Shown in pieces: positions 51,419 to 59,757 of a stretch of DNA of 64,000 nt. This DNA comes from SbD1 sp039679945 (lineage in GTDB: Bacteria; Desulfobacterota; Syntrophobacteria; Syntrophobacterales; Syntrophobacteraceae), in the NCBI GenBank assembly GCA_039679945.1, contig JBDKTY010000056.1, positions 9,037 to 73,036 on the forward strand, read 5' to 3'. How positions within the stretch are numbered: position 1 is the stretch's first letter; every line of letters begins with the position of its first letter. The position numbers and the translations under genes are program-made. Below the pieces are notes generated by a model. It ran no database searches, was not told where the DNA came from, and was given only the letters and a program-made list of their open reading frames with translations.

Positions 51419-52699
51419 TCAGATGAGCCGTCCCCATTTGAGGGCGTTCTTCTGTATGCTCATCTGGATCGTTGGCTGGATGTACTCTTCACCGCGTTCG
51501 CAAAAGGGAAGGTAAGCAAGCGCATGGTCCCGAAGGGTCAGTTGCAATTTCGGAATCCGGGGGAAGATAAGCCGTTTCGGGACTGCAACGGAGGCTATCA
51601 GGATTTTGATGCTTTCCAGTGCTTCCACCAGGGGCAAAGTCACCGGAAAAAGGGGCAGGTCGCCGGGGTCGGAATCGGGAGGCGGCTCGCGTTGCAGTAT
51701 CGTGAGGCTCCGGGCCAGCCGCACGAAAAGATTTGGCTGGGACTTGAACGCCGGCACCCAGAAGTGCAGTTCCGAATCTTCCCGTGTTTTGGGGACGCCG
51801 GGCAGATTGGCGATGCGGAACAGGTCCGTGTACGTATTGAGCGGAAGGCCGGAAATATTCACCCGCAATCGCCAGAAGGGCACATAGAGCTTCGAGCCGC
51901 GCTCGTTCGGGAAAAAAGAAAACCCAATTTTGCTCAGTGCCCGGTCTTGCGCCTGCCAGGCGGAATTGCAGTTTCGGCAATAAAGGACGAGGCTGTCCCG
52001 CTCGCCCTCCATATCCCAGCCGCATTGGGGACAAAGTGTGGCCAGGAAATCTATCCGGTTGTAGGGATCATGGTCGGGGCCGCCGGTCTGGCGTGTCTCC
52101 GTCTGTATAAGGTGCTCCCTGACCGGTTCGGGAACAGCGCCGAGAGGCTTCTGGAGAACCGCATCGAATAGCGAATTTTCGCGCACGATAACGGGCGCGA
52201 AAACAAGGCTCACTACGTCGCCGATAAAAGACCTGAAATGGACGTGGTCCGTCTCGCCCGGGCAACCGCCCCGGTCCGGCGCGGTGAACTCACGCGAGGC
52301 GAGGGTCCCGAAGGGTATATCGGGAGCAAGGAACCCGCCCGGGGTCTCGGGTGTCACGTAGCGTAGCGCAAGGACCTGGGGTCTTACTCCCAGGGAGGGC
52401 GGCAGAGGGACGTGGGCCGTGGCGAGAAGGGTTGAATCGATTATACCGCTTTTGATCTCGGTGCCTTCCAGGGAATAGACGATCCCCTTGAGCCTCCAGT
52501 AGGGAACGAAGATGAGAGGCTCGGAGATTTGCCCCGGCGGCGTCAGAAAATACCGGAAGCGGTCCCCTGACCATATGTAGAGGCGCACCCGGCAAAAGGA
52601 GCACACAAAGATCCGGTCCGTCTCCCTCAGGACAACGGGAGCGCCGCACTGCGGGCAGCAGTGCTCGATCTTCCATTCTGATCCGTTAGAGTTTATCAC
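51419..52699 (-). CDS. Zinc-ribbon protein paired with an SPFH protein
   Basis: The 426-residue protein has an N-terminal zinc ribbon (CCPQCGAPVVLRE and CSFCRVRLY) and a second near residue 225 (CPQCGWDME and CRNCNSAW). The two are followed by similar FVPYWRLKGIV and VPFWRLRVNI segments, so the chain contains a duplicated ribbon-plus-beta unit. No enzyme motif is visible. It overlaps the SPFH gene by 14 bases and is translated with it, so the two products probably work as a pair, perhaps in a membrane-associated complex. The start at 52699 follows no strong site. Confidence 0.7.
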   Translation of the reverse strand: MINSNGSEWKIEHCCPQCGAPVVLRETDRIFVCSFCRVRLYIWSGDRFRYFLTPPGQISEPLIFVPYWRLKGIVYSLEGTEIKSGIIDSTLLATAHVPLPPSLGVRPQVLALRYVTPETPGGFLAPDIPFGTLASREFTAPDRGGCPGETDHVHFRSFIGDVVSLVFAPVIVRENSLFDAVLQKPLGAVPEPVREHLIQTETRQTGGPDHDPYNRIDFLATLCPQCGWDMEGERDSLVLYCRNCNSAWQAQDRALSKIGFSFFPNERGSKLYVPFWRLRVNISGLPLNTYTDLFRIANLPGVPKTREDSELHFWVPAFKSQPNLFVRLARSLTILQREPPPDSDPGDLPLFPVTLPLVEALESIKILIASVAVPKRLIFPRIPKLQLTLRDHALAYLPFCERGEEYIQPTIQMSIQKNALKWGRLI

Positions 52700-53801
52700 C
52701 GCATTTATTACAATAGAGTGATTCCGGCAGATTCTCGGTCCCGCAATGCGGGCATTTCACGGGCTGTTTCTTTTCCGCGGCGGGACTTCCGCATCCGGGG
52801 CAGAACCTGGCGTTCGGCGGAATCTCGGCATGGCATCGCGAGCAGCGGTTGAACACCACGAGGTGCTGGCCGCAATAGGGGCAGAACCTGGAATCCGCGG
52901 GAGCCAATTTATGGCAGGACGGGCAGGGGGCCTGTCCCGTGCAGGGACTGTCCTCCGTTTTGAGCGCCTGAGAGAAAATCCCGGGCATCATCATGGCCAT
53001 TCCCATCCCCAGTCCGGCCCCCGCGTCCGTGTGCGATTCCGAAGCCTTTTCGAGGGCCATGGCCGCTTTCATCTTGACCAGCCGGTCCAGGTCGCCCAGC
53101 ACGGCGAGCCTGCTGCTGTCGTCAATGGCCTGCTGAACCTCGGGGGGCGGGGTGATCGAGTTGATATAGAACTGCGAGAGCCTGATGCCGTAGTAACCGA
53201 AGTCTTCCTGGAGAAGCTTTCGCAGGTCGGCGGACATCTCATCGTACCTGGCCGGCAGCGAGACGAGGGAATCCAGGTTCTCGCCCATGTAGTCGTTGAA
53301 TCTGGATACGACCACCCGGCTCAGGTACTCCTCGATCGATTCCGTGGTGAATATCCCCTGTGTTCCCACCAGCGTATTGATGAGAAGCACCGGCTGAACT
53401 ATCTGCAGGCTGAGCACGCCGAAGGCCCTCAGCCGGACCAGGCCGAGCCGCGAATCCTTGAAGGCCACCGGATCGCGGGTCCCCCACTTGAGATTCGGAA
53501 ACTCCTTCATGTTCACGAGGTACACTTCGGCCCTGAGCGGGCTGGTAAATCCCCAGGGCGAGGACAATATCTTTGTCAGGATCGGAATGTTCGCCGTGGT
53601 CAGCGTGTGCCGGCCCGGCCCGAAGACGTCCTGGGCCTTGCCGCCGTGGAACATCACCCCGGCCTGGCTTTCGCGCACGATGAGCTGCGCGCCCAGCTTG
53701 ATCTCGCCCGAACCGGACTCGGGTATCCTGTGAACCATCTCATGGCCCGACTCGTCGAACCACTCGATCACTTCGAGAAAGACCTTATTATTTGTTCCCA
53801 T
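52686..53801 (-). CDS. SPFH-domain protein with C-terminal zinc ribbons (YdjI/virion-core-like)
   Basis: The 371-residue protein has an SPFH/band-7-like domain (about 5-230) of the 'virion core protein' type (COG4260): KVFLEVIEWFDESGHEMVHRIPE, LIVRESQAGVMFHGGKA, GPGRHTLTTANIPIL. A helical part follows, then two zinc ribbons at the C-terminus: CPSCHKLAPADSRFCPYCG and CSRCHAEIPPNARFCPGCG, plus a third CPHCGTENLPESLYCNKCG. ATG 53801 begins the family sequence; an in-frame start at 53894 adds 31 residues that overlap other DNA. Some members are linked to membrane stress and secretion, so a scaffold role is inferred. Confidence 0.86.
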   Translation of the reverse strand: MGTNNKVFLEVIEWFDESGHEMVHRIPESGSGEIKLGAQLIVRESQAGVMFHGGKAQDVFGPGRHTLTTANIPILTKILSSPWGFTSPLRAEVYLVNMKEFPNLKWGTRDPVAFKDSRLGLVRLRAFGVLSLQIVQPVLLINTLVGTQGIFTTESIEEYLSRVVVSRFNDYMGENLDSLVSLPARYDEMSADLRKLLQEDFGYYGIRLSQFYINSITPPPEVQQAIDDSSRLAVLGDLDRLVKMKAAMALEKASESHTDAGAGLGMGMAMMMPGIFSQALKTEDSPCTGQAPCPSCHKLAPADSRFCPYCGQHLVVFNRCSRCHAEIPPNARFCPGCGSPAAEKKQPVKCPHCGTENLPESLYCNKCGDKL

Positions 53802-54062
53802 TGCCGCCCAGTCTATGTCATTGAATTTGGCGTTAAAGTTAGCAAACGGAAGCTGTTCCCGGCATGCCGGAAGATTTAAGGAGTTATTCGGCAATAAGGC
53901 GAGTGAGCGTTAATGAAAACCCAAATCCCAGGTTGAATACAAACTCGACTGAAATAGATTTTCATGGTGAGCGCAATCGATTCGCCAGACTCGCAAAAGA
54001 TCATACGGAAATAAAGAATCGCTTACACCGCGAGATCTTTATTACTCAGGTGGAGGTCGCCG
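53802..54062. other. Upstream of hicA: possible hicB remnant
   Basis: The plus-strand frame ending at 54070 (VEVAVG before the stop) overlaps the hicA start the way an antitoxin gene would, and VEV-type endings are common in HicB. The rest of this frame (from ATG 53864) is not recognisably HicB. It may be an eroded antitoxin tail. Confidence 0.25.
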
Positions 54063-54286
54063 TTGGGTAAATTGCGCGTTCTTTCCGGCAGGGCGGTCTG
54101 CCATATTCTCTCCCAACATTGTTTAAATCAATTAAGACAACGCGGAAGCCATATGGTAATGCAGAAGAAGGATGGCGATACGACAATCACTATCCCGTCC
54201 CCGATTATGACGAGTTGCGGGTTGGCACATTACAATCCATCATCCGACAGTCGGGACTTCAGCGTTCGTTATTCGAAATTCAATGA
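54063..54286 (+). pseudogene. hicA: HicA toxin gene with a one-base frameshift
   Basis: HicA is an mRNA interferase toxin of type II toxin-antitoxin systems. From TTG 54063 (GGAGG 6 bases before it) the frame reads GKLRVLSGRAVCHILSQHCL and RQRGSHMVMQKK, the HicA N-terminus with the catalytic His in GSHMVM. Near 54196-54204 the frame shifts: the following codons in the next frame read PDYDELRVGTLQSIIRQSGL, then a LFEIQ-type ending and TGA 54286, the normal HicA C-terminus. One missing base (probably a G in CCGTCCCC) explains it, and with it the protein would be 74 residues. The gene should be inactive unless the base is a sequencing error. Confidence 0.8.
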
Positions 54287-54426
54287 AGATAGGAAGCCCC
54301 GCATCTACAGCCCGGGACTAAATCGCTAATACCGCTCTCCCAGTTCGCATACAAGCATTTCAATGTCCCGGTTTCTGATGCCATCTCTTTCGATGCCGAT
54401 TTAACGGTTGTCTCAGGGCTTGTCCG

Positions 54427-56181
54427 TCATGGCCCGCAGACGCCGCACCGTTTGCAGTTCGTGCCGGGAAGGCATTCCGGACTGCTCTTTTCGTGGAGCG
54501 CACGCTGGTATTCTTCCCATAGGAATCCGCGTTCGACGCCGTGGTCGATTATCTCCCAGGGGAAGGGTTCATCCTTTGTCCGCTCCCGCATAACCCAGAA
54601 GTCGGGATTGTGCGGGCTCCCGCGCATCGCCTGGCTCCAGGAAAGACCCTCCAGGGCCACCTTCTCGATAAGGGGCGCGATTCTCCTGTCACCCCTGGAC
54701 AGAAGGGCCTGCACATAGGACCACTTGGGGACGTCGAAGTGGACGCGTACGTTCGGCACTTTATGGAGTGCTTTCTGGATCCACTTGGCCCGCTCTTTCA
54801 ACTCGCGCACCCCGGCAAACGGCACCCACTGAAAGGGCGTGAAGGGTTTGGGTACGAAAGAGTTCACGCTGAGCGTGATCGTCGCCAGCCGTGATTTCCC
54901 CCTGCTCGAACTGAGGACGTGATGCCGAATCCCCTTTGCAAGGTCCACTATCGCCTGCAGGTCCTCCCTCGTCTCCGTCGGAAGCCCTATCATGAAGTAG
55001 AGCTTGATGTTGAGAATGCCTTTTTCAGCGAGGATTTCGGCGGCTCTGAAAATCTCCTCCTCGCTCAGGTTCTTGTTGATGACCCGCCGCAACCGTTCCG
55101 AACCCGCTTCGGGAGCGATTGCCACCGCCTGGTGGCGGCTCGATTCGAGCCCGGAGATGATTTCGGGAGTGAGTGAATCGGCCCGCAGCGAGGAGAAGGA
55201 GAGTGATCCCCCCTGGTTCAGGATGGAATCACACAGGTAGTTTATTTCGGGGTGATCGGAAACGGCGGCGCTGACCAAGCCGATGCGGGCCGAGTCGGGG
55301 ATCTTTTGGCCCGTGATTTCGAGAAGCTCATTCGCCCCATGAAAACGCACCGGGCGGTATACGAATCCCGCGGCGCAGAAGCGGCATCCGCGTCCGCAGC
55401 CCCTTCCGATTTCTAGCAGGACCACGTTGCTGAATTCCGTGTCGGGAGTGAGAACGGCCGTGCGGCATGCGGGTGACTCGGCCAGGTCCGCCCTCGGATG
55501 GATGATCCTTTCGGGCAGGCCGCTTCCGGGCACCGGGCGAAGCGATGCGAGCATGCCATCCGAACCGTAGACCGGCTCATAGAAGGAGGGGACATAGATC
55601 CCGGGAACCGCTTTGCCGAGTTCCCTCAGGATGTCCGGACGCGATGCGGAGGTGTTTTCGAATTCTTTCCAGAACCGGAGGAAATCCGGGATGAGCGGTT
55701 CGGCTTCCCCGACGAATATGAAATCCAGGAATGGCGCCATGGGTTCCGGATTGATAAACAGCGCCACCCCGCCCCCGGAGATGAGCGGGTGATTCGAGCC
55801 GCGCTCATCGCTTCGGGCCGGAATACCCGCCAGGTGCAGCATTTCCGGAACGTTAGTATAGTCGTTTTCGAACGGGATCGAGAATGCGACCAGGTGGAAG
55901 TCGAGCAGCGGCCTCTGGGTTTCGACGGAGAGAAGGTTCCCCGGCGACTTCCGGAGGACCTCGATCTCCTCCGGTTCGGGATAGAAAACCCGTTCGCAGA
56001 CGATGTCCTCATAGCGGTTCAGGGCTTCGTAGACAAACTGGAAGCCCAGGTTGGACATGCCGACGGCGTACCGGTTGGGGAAGGCCAGCGCCACGCGGAT
56101 TTTTCCGCCCCAGTCCTTGACGATCGTTCCTTTTTCCTTCGAGAGCCAGTCCTGCCTTCTTTGTTTCAATTTCCAGAGCAT
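54427..56181 (-). CDS. Radical SAM protein with B12-binding-like domain (TIGR03960 type)
   Basis: The 584-residue protein has an N-terminal domain of the kind seen in B12-dependent radical SAM proteins (about 30-170: VALAFPNRYAVGMSNLGFQFVY and VFYPEPEEIEVLR). It then has a radical SAM cluster motif GRGCGRGCRFCAAGFVYRPVR (CxxxCxxC), followed by IAPEAGSERLRRVINK and LYFMIGLPTET. The C-terminal CLPGTNCKRCGVCGP may bind another cluster or zinc. This family is often split from or fused to a TIGR03936 partner, absent here. Its function is not settled; it may modify tRNA or a ribosomal target. It is monocistronic. Confidence 0.86.
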   Translation of the reverse strand: MLWKLKQRRQDWLSKEKGTIVKDWGGKIRVALAFPNRYAVGMSNLGFQFVYEALNRYEDIVCERVFYPEPEEIEVLRKSPGNLLSVETQRPLLDFHLVAFSIPFENDYTNVPEMLHLAGIPARSDERGSNHPLISGGGVALFINPEPMAPFLDFIFVGEAEPLIPDFLRFWKEFENTSASRPDILRELGKAVPGIYVPSFYEPVYGSDGMLASLRPVPGSGLPERIIHPRADLAESPACRTAVLTPDTEFSNVVLLEIGRGCGRGCRFCAAGFVYRPVRFHGANELLEITGQKIPDSARIGLVSAAVSDHPEINYLCDSILNQGGSLSFSSLRADSLTPEIISGLESSRHQAVAIAPEAGSERLRRVINKNLSEEEIFRAAEILAEKGILNIKLYFMIGLPTETREDLQAIVDLAKGIRHHVLSSSRGKSRLATITLSVNSFVPKPFTPFQWVPFAGVRELKERAKWIQKALHKVPNVRVHFDVPKWSYVQALLSRGDRRIAPLIEKVALEGLSWSQAMRGSPHNPDFWVMRERTKDEPFPWEIIDHGVERGFLWEEYQRALHEKSSPECLPGTNCKRCGVCGP

Positions 56182-56481
56182 CGGTGTTGTGTGAATCCTG
56201 AAACCGGCATTCGCCGGATGGATGGTGTCCGATTCAATTGTGCCGCCGGCACTTCCACATCATGAATAATAACGCGGAGAATATAGCAGAAGAAGGGCCG
56301 AAAGACGGGAGTCAATCACGAGGGGATGCAAAAAAGCGCGGCGATCCCGGTCTGTCCCACGGGATTGAAGCCCTCGGTCTTGATGCGCGAGATCCACGGG
56401 ATGGGGGCAGACTTTCAGCCCGCCCCACACGGTCAAACTTACTGAAATCGAGCGCCAGTCTCAAGCGGAACCCGGTATAAC
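56182..56481. other. Intergenic, no gene seen
   Basis: Three hundred bases between the radical SAM and GYD genes with nothing supported. Confidence 0.4.
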
Positions 56482-56772
56482 CTAACTCTGTTCGGTAAGC
56501 TTCAAATAATCTTCGATGGGGAGGACGCTGAGGACTTCGTATTGTACGTGTCCGTGTCGCAGTGTTTCGATGACCGATTTGATCCTGGCCTGCTCATCGG
56601 GAAATTCGGTGATGATAAGGTACTCTCCGCGCGAGACGATATAGTAGGCGCTCAGGACTTTCCCTCCGACCGCCTCGACGGCTTTCCTTCCCGTCTCGAA
56701 TCGTTCCCGAGATTTCTTTATTTCCTTGTAGGCTTCGGCATTAGGCTTCAGAAAGGATACGTAGGTCGGCAT
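56482..56772 (-). CDS. GYD-domain protein
   Basis: The 96-residue protein is a small ferredoxin-fold-like GYD domain: MPTYVSFLKPNAEAYKEIK at the start, VGGKVLSAYYIVSRGEYLII (the usual GYD sequence is close to this), then TLRHGHVQYEVLSVLPIED. The function of the family is unknown; it occurs widely in delta-proteobacteria and archaea. It has no partner close by. Confidence 0.85.
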   Translation of the reverse strand: MPTYVSFLKPNAEAYKEIKKSRERFETGRKAVEAVGGKVLSAYYIVSRGEYLIITEFPDEQARIKSVIETLRHGHVQYEVLSVLPIEDYLKLTEQS

Positions 56773-57022
56773 TTGGGGTCTCCTCTCAATGATGGGGCAA
56801 GAAGTAGTGACTCACAAGGATGAATTCCGGACCATGGGGTCGCCTGCGACCCCGCGTGCACTGTGACTGGACAAGGATTAAAGGCAGTTTATTGACGAGG
56901 CGTGGGTTTGTCAAACGGCAATTGGGGCGGGCGATAAGTCGTCCCGTGAGAGAGACCCGTGCCGTTGGAGCACTCCAGCGCCGCAAAGGCGCCGAATCCC
57001 CGCCACCTGGAAATTTCCCCGC

Positions 57023-57493
57023 TCAGTCGCCTCCACCCGTTCTTTTCAAGTATTCCTCTATCTCGAGCCTTACCTGGTCTATCACCCGCGGCAGGGCTGC
57101 CGCCACGGGAGGGGAAAGTTCCATCGACCAGTCGATCAGGGCCGGCTCGACGCCAACGACCAACACCTCCGGAACGGTTTTTCTCGGTGTAAGCGCCAGC
57201 ACCCGGGAGAGATCGAACCCGTGCATCGAACCGATTACCTCGGGCCGGACCATGTCGGCAAAGGGAATCCGGTATACCGATCCCGGAGTTCTGTCGGCTT
57301 TCACCGCATCCACGACGATGACGAAGTCGGCCGTCTCGAGGTCGGGAATTGCATCCAGAATGGCCGTACCCGTGTCGCGCACGGTCACTTCGGGGGGCAT
57401 ATCCGCCCGTATGAGGGCCTGTGCGGCATGAACCCCTATTCCCTCATCCGCGAGTAGAAGATTCCCCAATCCCAGAACAAGTATCCTCGACAT
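57023..57493 (-). CDS. Hydrogenase maturation protease (HyaD/HybD family)
   Basis: These proteases remove the C-terminal peptide of NiFe-hydrogenase large subunits after nickel insertion. The 156-residue protein has the family start ILVLGLGNLLLADEGIGVH and the three nickel ligands Glu17, Asp62 and His91, at positions matching those of HybD. The length is normal. No hydrogenase structural gene is in the window, so its partner must lie elsewhere or just outside. The C-terminal helix is typical. Confidence 0.9.
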   Translation of the reverse strand: MSRILVLGLGNLLLADEGIGVHAAQALIRADMPPEVTVRDTGTAILDAIPDLETADFVIVVDAVKADRTPGSVYRIPFADMVRPEVIGSMHGFDLSRVLALTPRKTVPEVLVVGVEPALIDWSMELSPPVAAALPRVIDQVRLEIEEYLKRTGGGD

Positions 57494-58582
57494 CCGTTTT
57501 CCTCGGTGTGCCTATCCCGATGCCCGTTCGCGGTCTTTCAGCGTAAATCCGGGCAACTCTTTTGCCCGGTCGGAATCAAGGTTGATGGATTACAGGTTCG
57601 GGGCGCCGGTCAATTATTGCGGAAGCAATCCGTCGGTGTCTAAGCAACGTGGCAAGCAGCCTCCAAAAAAGTACCCATTCGAAAGAAGCACTCGGAAAGA
57701 CCCGGCCATCGACGGATCACCGATATTGATAAATACCTGCCGCACTTTGCGGTTCTTGGCGGAGGCGCGCAATATCTCAACAGTTTCGCGACGATTGGTA
57801 ATCTTGCTTATGAGGTCCCACGGTCACATTTCCGAATTGCGCCGCTTTTAGTCGAGATTATTCCGATTATAAGCACGCCGGCGAACCATGGAAACATTCC
57901 AGAAAGGCGAGATCCTGACCATGAAAAAGCGATACGGTGAATTTGCCGCCAACCCGGATCGCGCCCCATTGGAATGATGAAAGACCCCGGTCCGGTGTCA
58001 CGTCGCCTTCACGCTTTTGGCGCCACGGCGAAAAGGCCTCCCGCCGGCGGGGTGGAAGGCAGCCCGGAGAGTCCGGCGGCGTAGTTAGCCGTTGTTCCGG
58101 ATCGCATCGCAACCAAATGCATTGACGCTCATCTCCGATGATTTGCAGGTCATCAATATCACAGCTATTTATCCTAATGTCCACACCTTCCCCGGCAATG
58201 ATTCCTCGCCGGAGTCTCCTGGTGATAACAGGTCGAAAATGACCCGGGCCCCCGGTATTTACGTACCCTCGAAACGGGCCGGTTCGAATGGGTTTGGCGG
58301 AACCGGGGTAAATAGGCAACAAAGGCAGCGCCGAGATGTGAATTCAATTTATGGTTCTTCGCAAGCGTTGCGGGATTGGTATGCCAACATTGGGGGAGTA
58401 GTATGTTCGGATGAGTTGCCGCGAGTCTGTCGCGCAAACCAGAGGTATAATCGGCCGGGCGATCTTCGGACCCGGACAACCATGGCGTTGTCCGGCCCGC
58501 CAACCCTTTCATTTATAATGAAATGATTGGCCCTTGTTTTTCGAACTATGACGCAAGATCTCGAGCCGGAATGATCATGGGA
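57494..58582. other. Long gene-free stretch with a decayed gene fragment
   Basis: More than 1 kb without an intact gene. Minus-strand 57614-57823 is a coding-like fragment (see separate entry). Nothing else is coherent. Confidence 0.5.
57614..57823 (-). pseudogene. Fragment of a conserved protein with in-frame stops
   Basis: The minus-strand frame reads WDLISKITNRRETVEILRAS, then RQVFINIGDPSMAGSFRVLL, then GYFFGGCLPRCLDTDGLLPQ before a stop. It has the look of a real protein, with hydrophobic strands and a FFGG-LPR-DTDG ending that I recall from an acyltransferase-like family. There is no start codon, a stop closes its upstream side, and two more stops follow. It is a relic of a gene whose identity I cannot fix. 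Confidence 0.4.
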
Positions 58583-58900
58583 TCAGAGTACCGTGACCGG
58601 TTGGAAAGAGCCGGCCCGAGCCGATTCAAGCCGTTTTCTGAACACGTTGAACGCATCCTCGATCACGTCCTCGGCCGCATTGTACTGCGGCGCAAAAATG
58701 GTGAACCAAAAACAAGGTTCGAAGCAACTCACTTCGAAACTAAATGGGAATGCGCTTTCATGCCCGTAGTGAGGAAATCTCTCGCAGACCCAGCTTTCAA
58801 GCTTCGTTTCCAAATCATATTCACAGCCAAAATGGACGCAGTTCCTGCATGTCTTCCCGTAATCGCGGCGGGAGGGCTTCAAGAGGCTGATTTGGTTCAT
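58583..58900 (-). CDS. Small cysteine-rich hypothetical protein
   Basis: The 105-residue product contains several cysteines: CRNCVHFGCEYD, WVCERFP, VSCFEPCFW. They are spaced like a small metal-binding domain (Fe-S or zinc). The rest is helical and charged. No signal peptide is present. An AAGGAG ribosome site lies 5 bases before ATG 58900, which decides the start; the frame reaches 59086 without a family-like sequence. Function unknown. Confidence 0.6.
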   Translation of the reverse strand: MNQISLLKPSRRDYGKTCRNCVHFGCEYDLETKLESWVCERFPHYGHESAFPFSFEVSCFEPCFWFTIFAPQYNAAEDVIEDAFNVFRKRLESARAGSFQPVTVL

Positions 58901-59757
58901 AGCGGCTCCTTTTAACTTGTCAGAACAGCGATCCTGCGAAGAGCGATAGTCATTTTTGCTCATTATGTAAAGGGTGATTTTGGTGAGGAAGTATTGGGTA
59001 TTTCGAGCACCCAACTCAGCATAAATTGATTTTATATTCAGCATGTTAACGGAGTGGTGGACAAAGACGGAAGATGTCCGCGCCAAGTGTTGGCGCCTCC
59101 CGGGACTTCATGGAGTTGATCAATACGGATGGTTGAGAACATCAGGGATAGTGTTCCTGCTCTTGCTTCCGCTCCCGGTGGCTCGGCAGGAAGGTTGTCC
59201 GGGTCACCGGCGTCGACATATTAACAGTTGTTGGAGGCTATTGTCTTGATGATTCCGTTTTCTCGAATTCTCCGTATTGTTTCACGGGGGACATCATGCA
59301 TTTCATTAAATGGAAATTGGCCAATGTGCAGATATTTTTAACCATCGCATCTCAAGCAGTCCGCAAATGTATCTAAACGAACGAGTGCCTGCCTTACCAG
59401 TATGTAACTTTTTGGTAACCTTCGATGATGTAGAATTCATGATGCCGGCATTTTCAAGGTAAGGATATGCAATGAGGGCAGTGAATTATGCAGTCCTCCC
59501 CTCATGATATCGGAGCCAGCAGGAGGGTCAAGAGAAGGACGAAACCAATCGTCGGTTTCACGAGGAGGAGTGAAGCTCATGGTGTAGTGGCAAAAGGCGG
59601 AAACGAAGTGGAACGGCGCGGGCTTGAGGAAGGAGGCTCCTGCCCGGACCGGAGTCAATGGGATCGCGGTGTGCCCCAGGCCCACCAGTTGGGAAGAATG
59701 AGGAGCTGGAGAGGAAGGAAGCTGAAAAAGAAAAATGACAAGAAGAGGATCACAACT
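58901..59757. other. Gene-free stretch before the duplicated-domain protein
   Basis: No gene seen in about 850 bases. The frame of the next gene is open from 59488, but the added 90 residues are basic and unlike a folded protein, so they are treated as leader DNA. Confidence 0.45.

Noticed and set aside
57867..58322. Minus-strand frame of 151 codons
   Set aside because: Pro/Arg-rich with no ribosome site and no recognisable domain; likely chance in GC-rich DNA.
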